Assembly: GCA_013331015.1 (NCBI GenBank)
Contig: DUHF01000043.1
Coordinates: forward strand, 1-5,487
Direction: 5' to 3'
DNA: 5,487 nucleotides
Origin: Methanoregula sp.
GTDB lineage: Archaea; Halobacteriota; Methanomicrobia; Methanomicrobiales; Methanospirillaceae
Each line of letters opens with the position of its first letter. Within the stretch, counting starts at the first letter, position 1. Made by a program: the position numbers and the translations under genes. The notes beneath the pieces were generated by a model that ran no database searches, had not been told where the DNA came from, and saw nothing but the letters and a program-made list of their open reading frames with translations. Positions 5,462 through 5,487 of the stretch are shown one piece after another.

Positions 5462-5480
5462 CTCTTAAGAGGTAATACCT
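5462..5480. promoter_or_regulatory. candidate glyA promoter/operator: two overlapping palindromes
   Basis: CTCTTAAGAG (5462-5471) is a perfect 10-bp palindrome. It overlaps AGGTAATACCT (5470-5480), which has 5-bp perfect arms around one central base. On the minus strand the second contains AGGTATTA, the 8-mer also found upstream of uspA, ending 26 bases before the glyA ATG. If it acts as the TATA element, transcription would start at or very near the ATG, which fits the lack of a ribosome binding site. Palindromic half-sites suggest a dimeric regulator, but no regulator is encoded here. Confidence 0.4.
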
Positions 5481-5487
5481 TTTCTTA

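Overview
The window looks like a GC-rich archaeal chromosome segment, most likely from a methanogen of the order Methanomicrobiales (Methanoregula-like). Three things suggest this: a PAS-linked histidine kinase with an 'RHDINNQL'-type H-box of the kind common in that group, a CofE-family gamma-glutamyl ligase, and Shine-Dalgarno plus possibly leaderless starts. The genus assignment is inference. No RNA gene, insertion sequence, CRISPR array or origin is visible.

Layout. Bases 1-737 (+) hold the C-terminal part of a sensor histidine kinase whose PAS/sensor region lies off the left edge. Bases 821-1207 (+) encode a small unrecognised protein with two CxxC pairs, an acidic middle and an arginine-rich end. 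It converges on a single-domain universal stress protein at 1226-1657 (-). The remaining two thirds (1778-5446, -) form a tight four-gene operon, read right to left: glyA (serine hydroxymethyltransferase), folD (methylene-tetrahydrofolate dehydrogenase/cyclohydrolase), folP (dihydropteroate synthase) and a CofE-family gamma-glutamyl ligase. Junctions are a 17-nt gap, a 19-nt overlap and a 4-nt ATGA overlap. Each internal gene has its own ribosome binding site, while glyA has none and may be leaderless.

How the genes fit together. glyA moves the serine C3 carbon to a reduced pterin. FolD interconverts methylene-, methenyl- and formyl-tetrahydrofolate. FolP joins the pterin to p-aminobenzoate (or a related arylamine) when the carrier is built. 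The last gene belongs to a family that adds gamma-linked glutamate to coenzyme F420. In this operon a role in adding the glutamate (tail) to folate, the job done elsewhere by the unrelated FolC, is an attractive alternative. The operon therefore reads as a biosynthetic tetrahydrofolate module in an organism whose energy metabolism would use tetrahydromethanopterin.

Regulatory sequence. The 120-bp gap between the operon and the stress gene holds a 36-base imperfect hairpin (1713-1748). The same 8-mer, AGGTATTA (minus strand), lies upstream of both uspA and glyA, and at glyA it sits in two adjacent palindromes.
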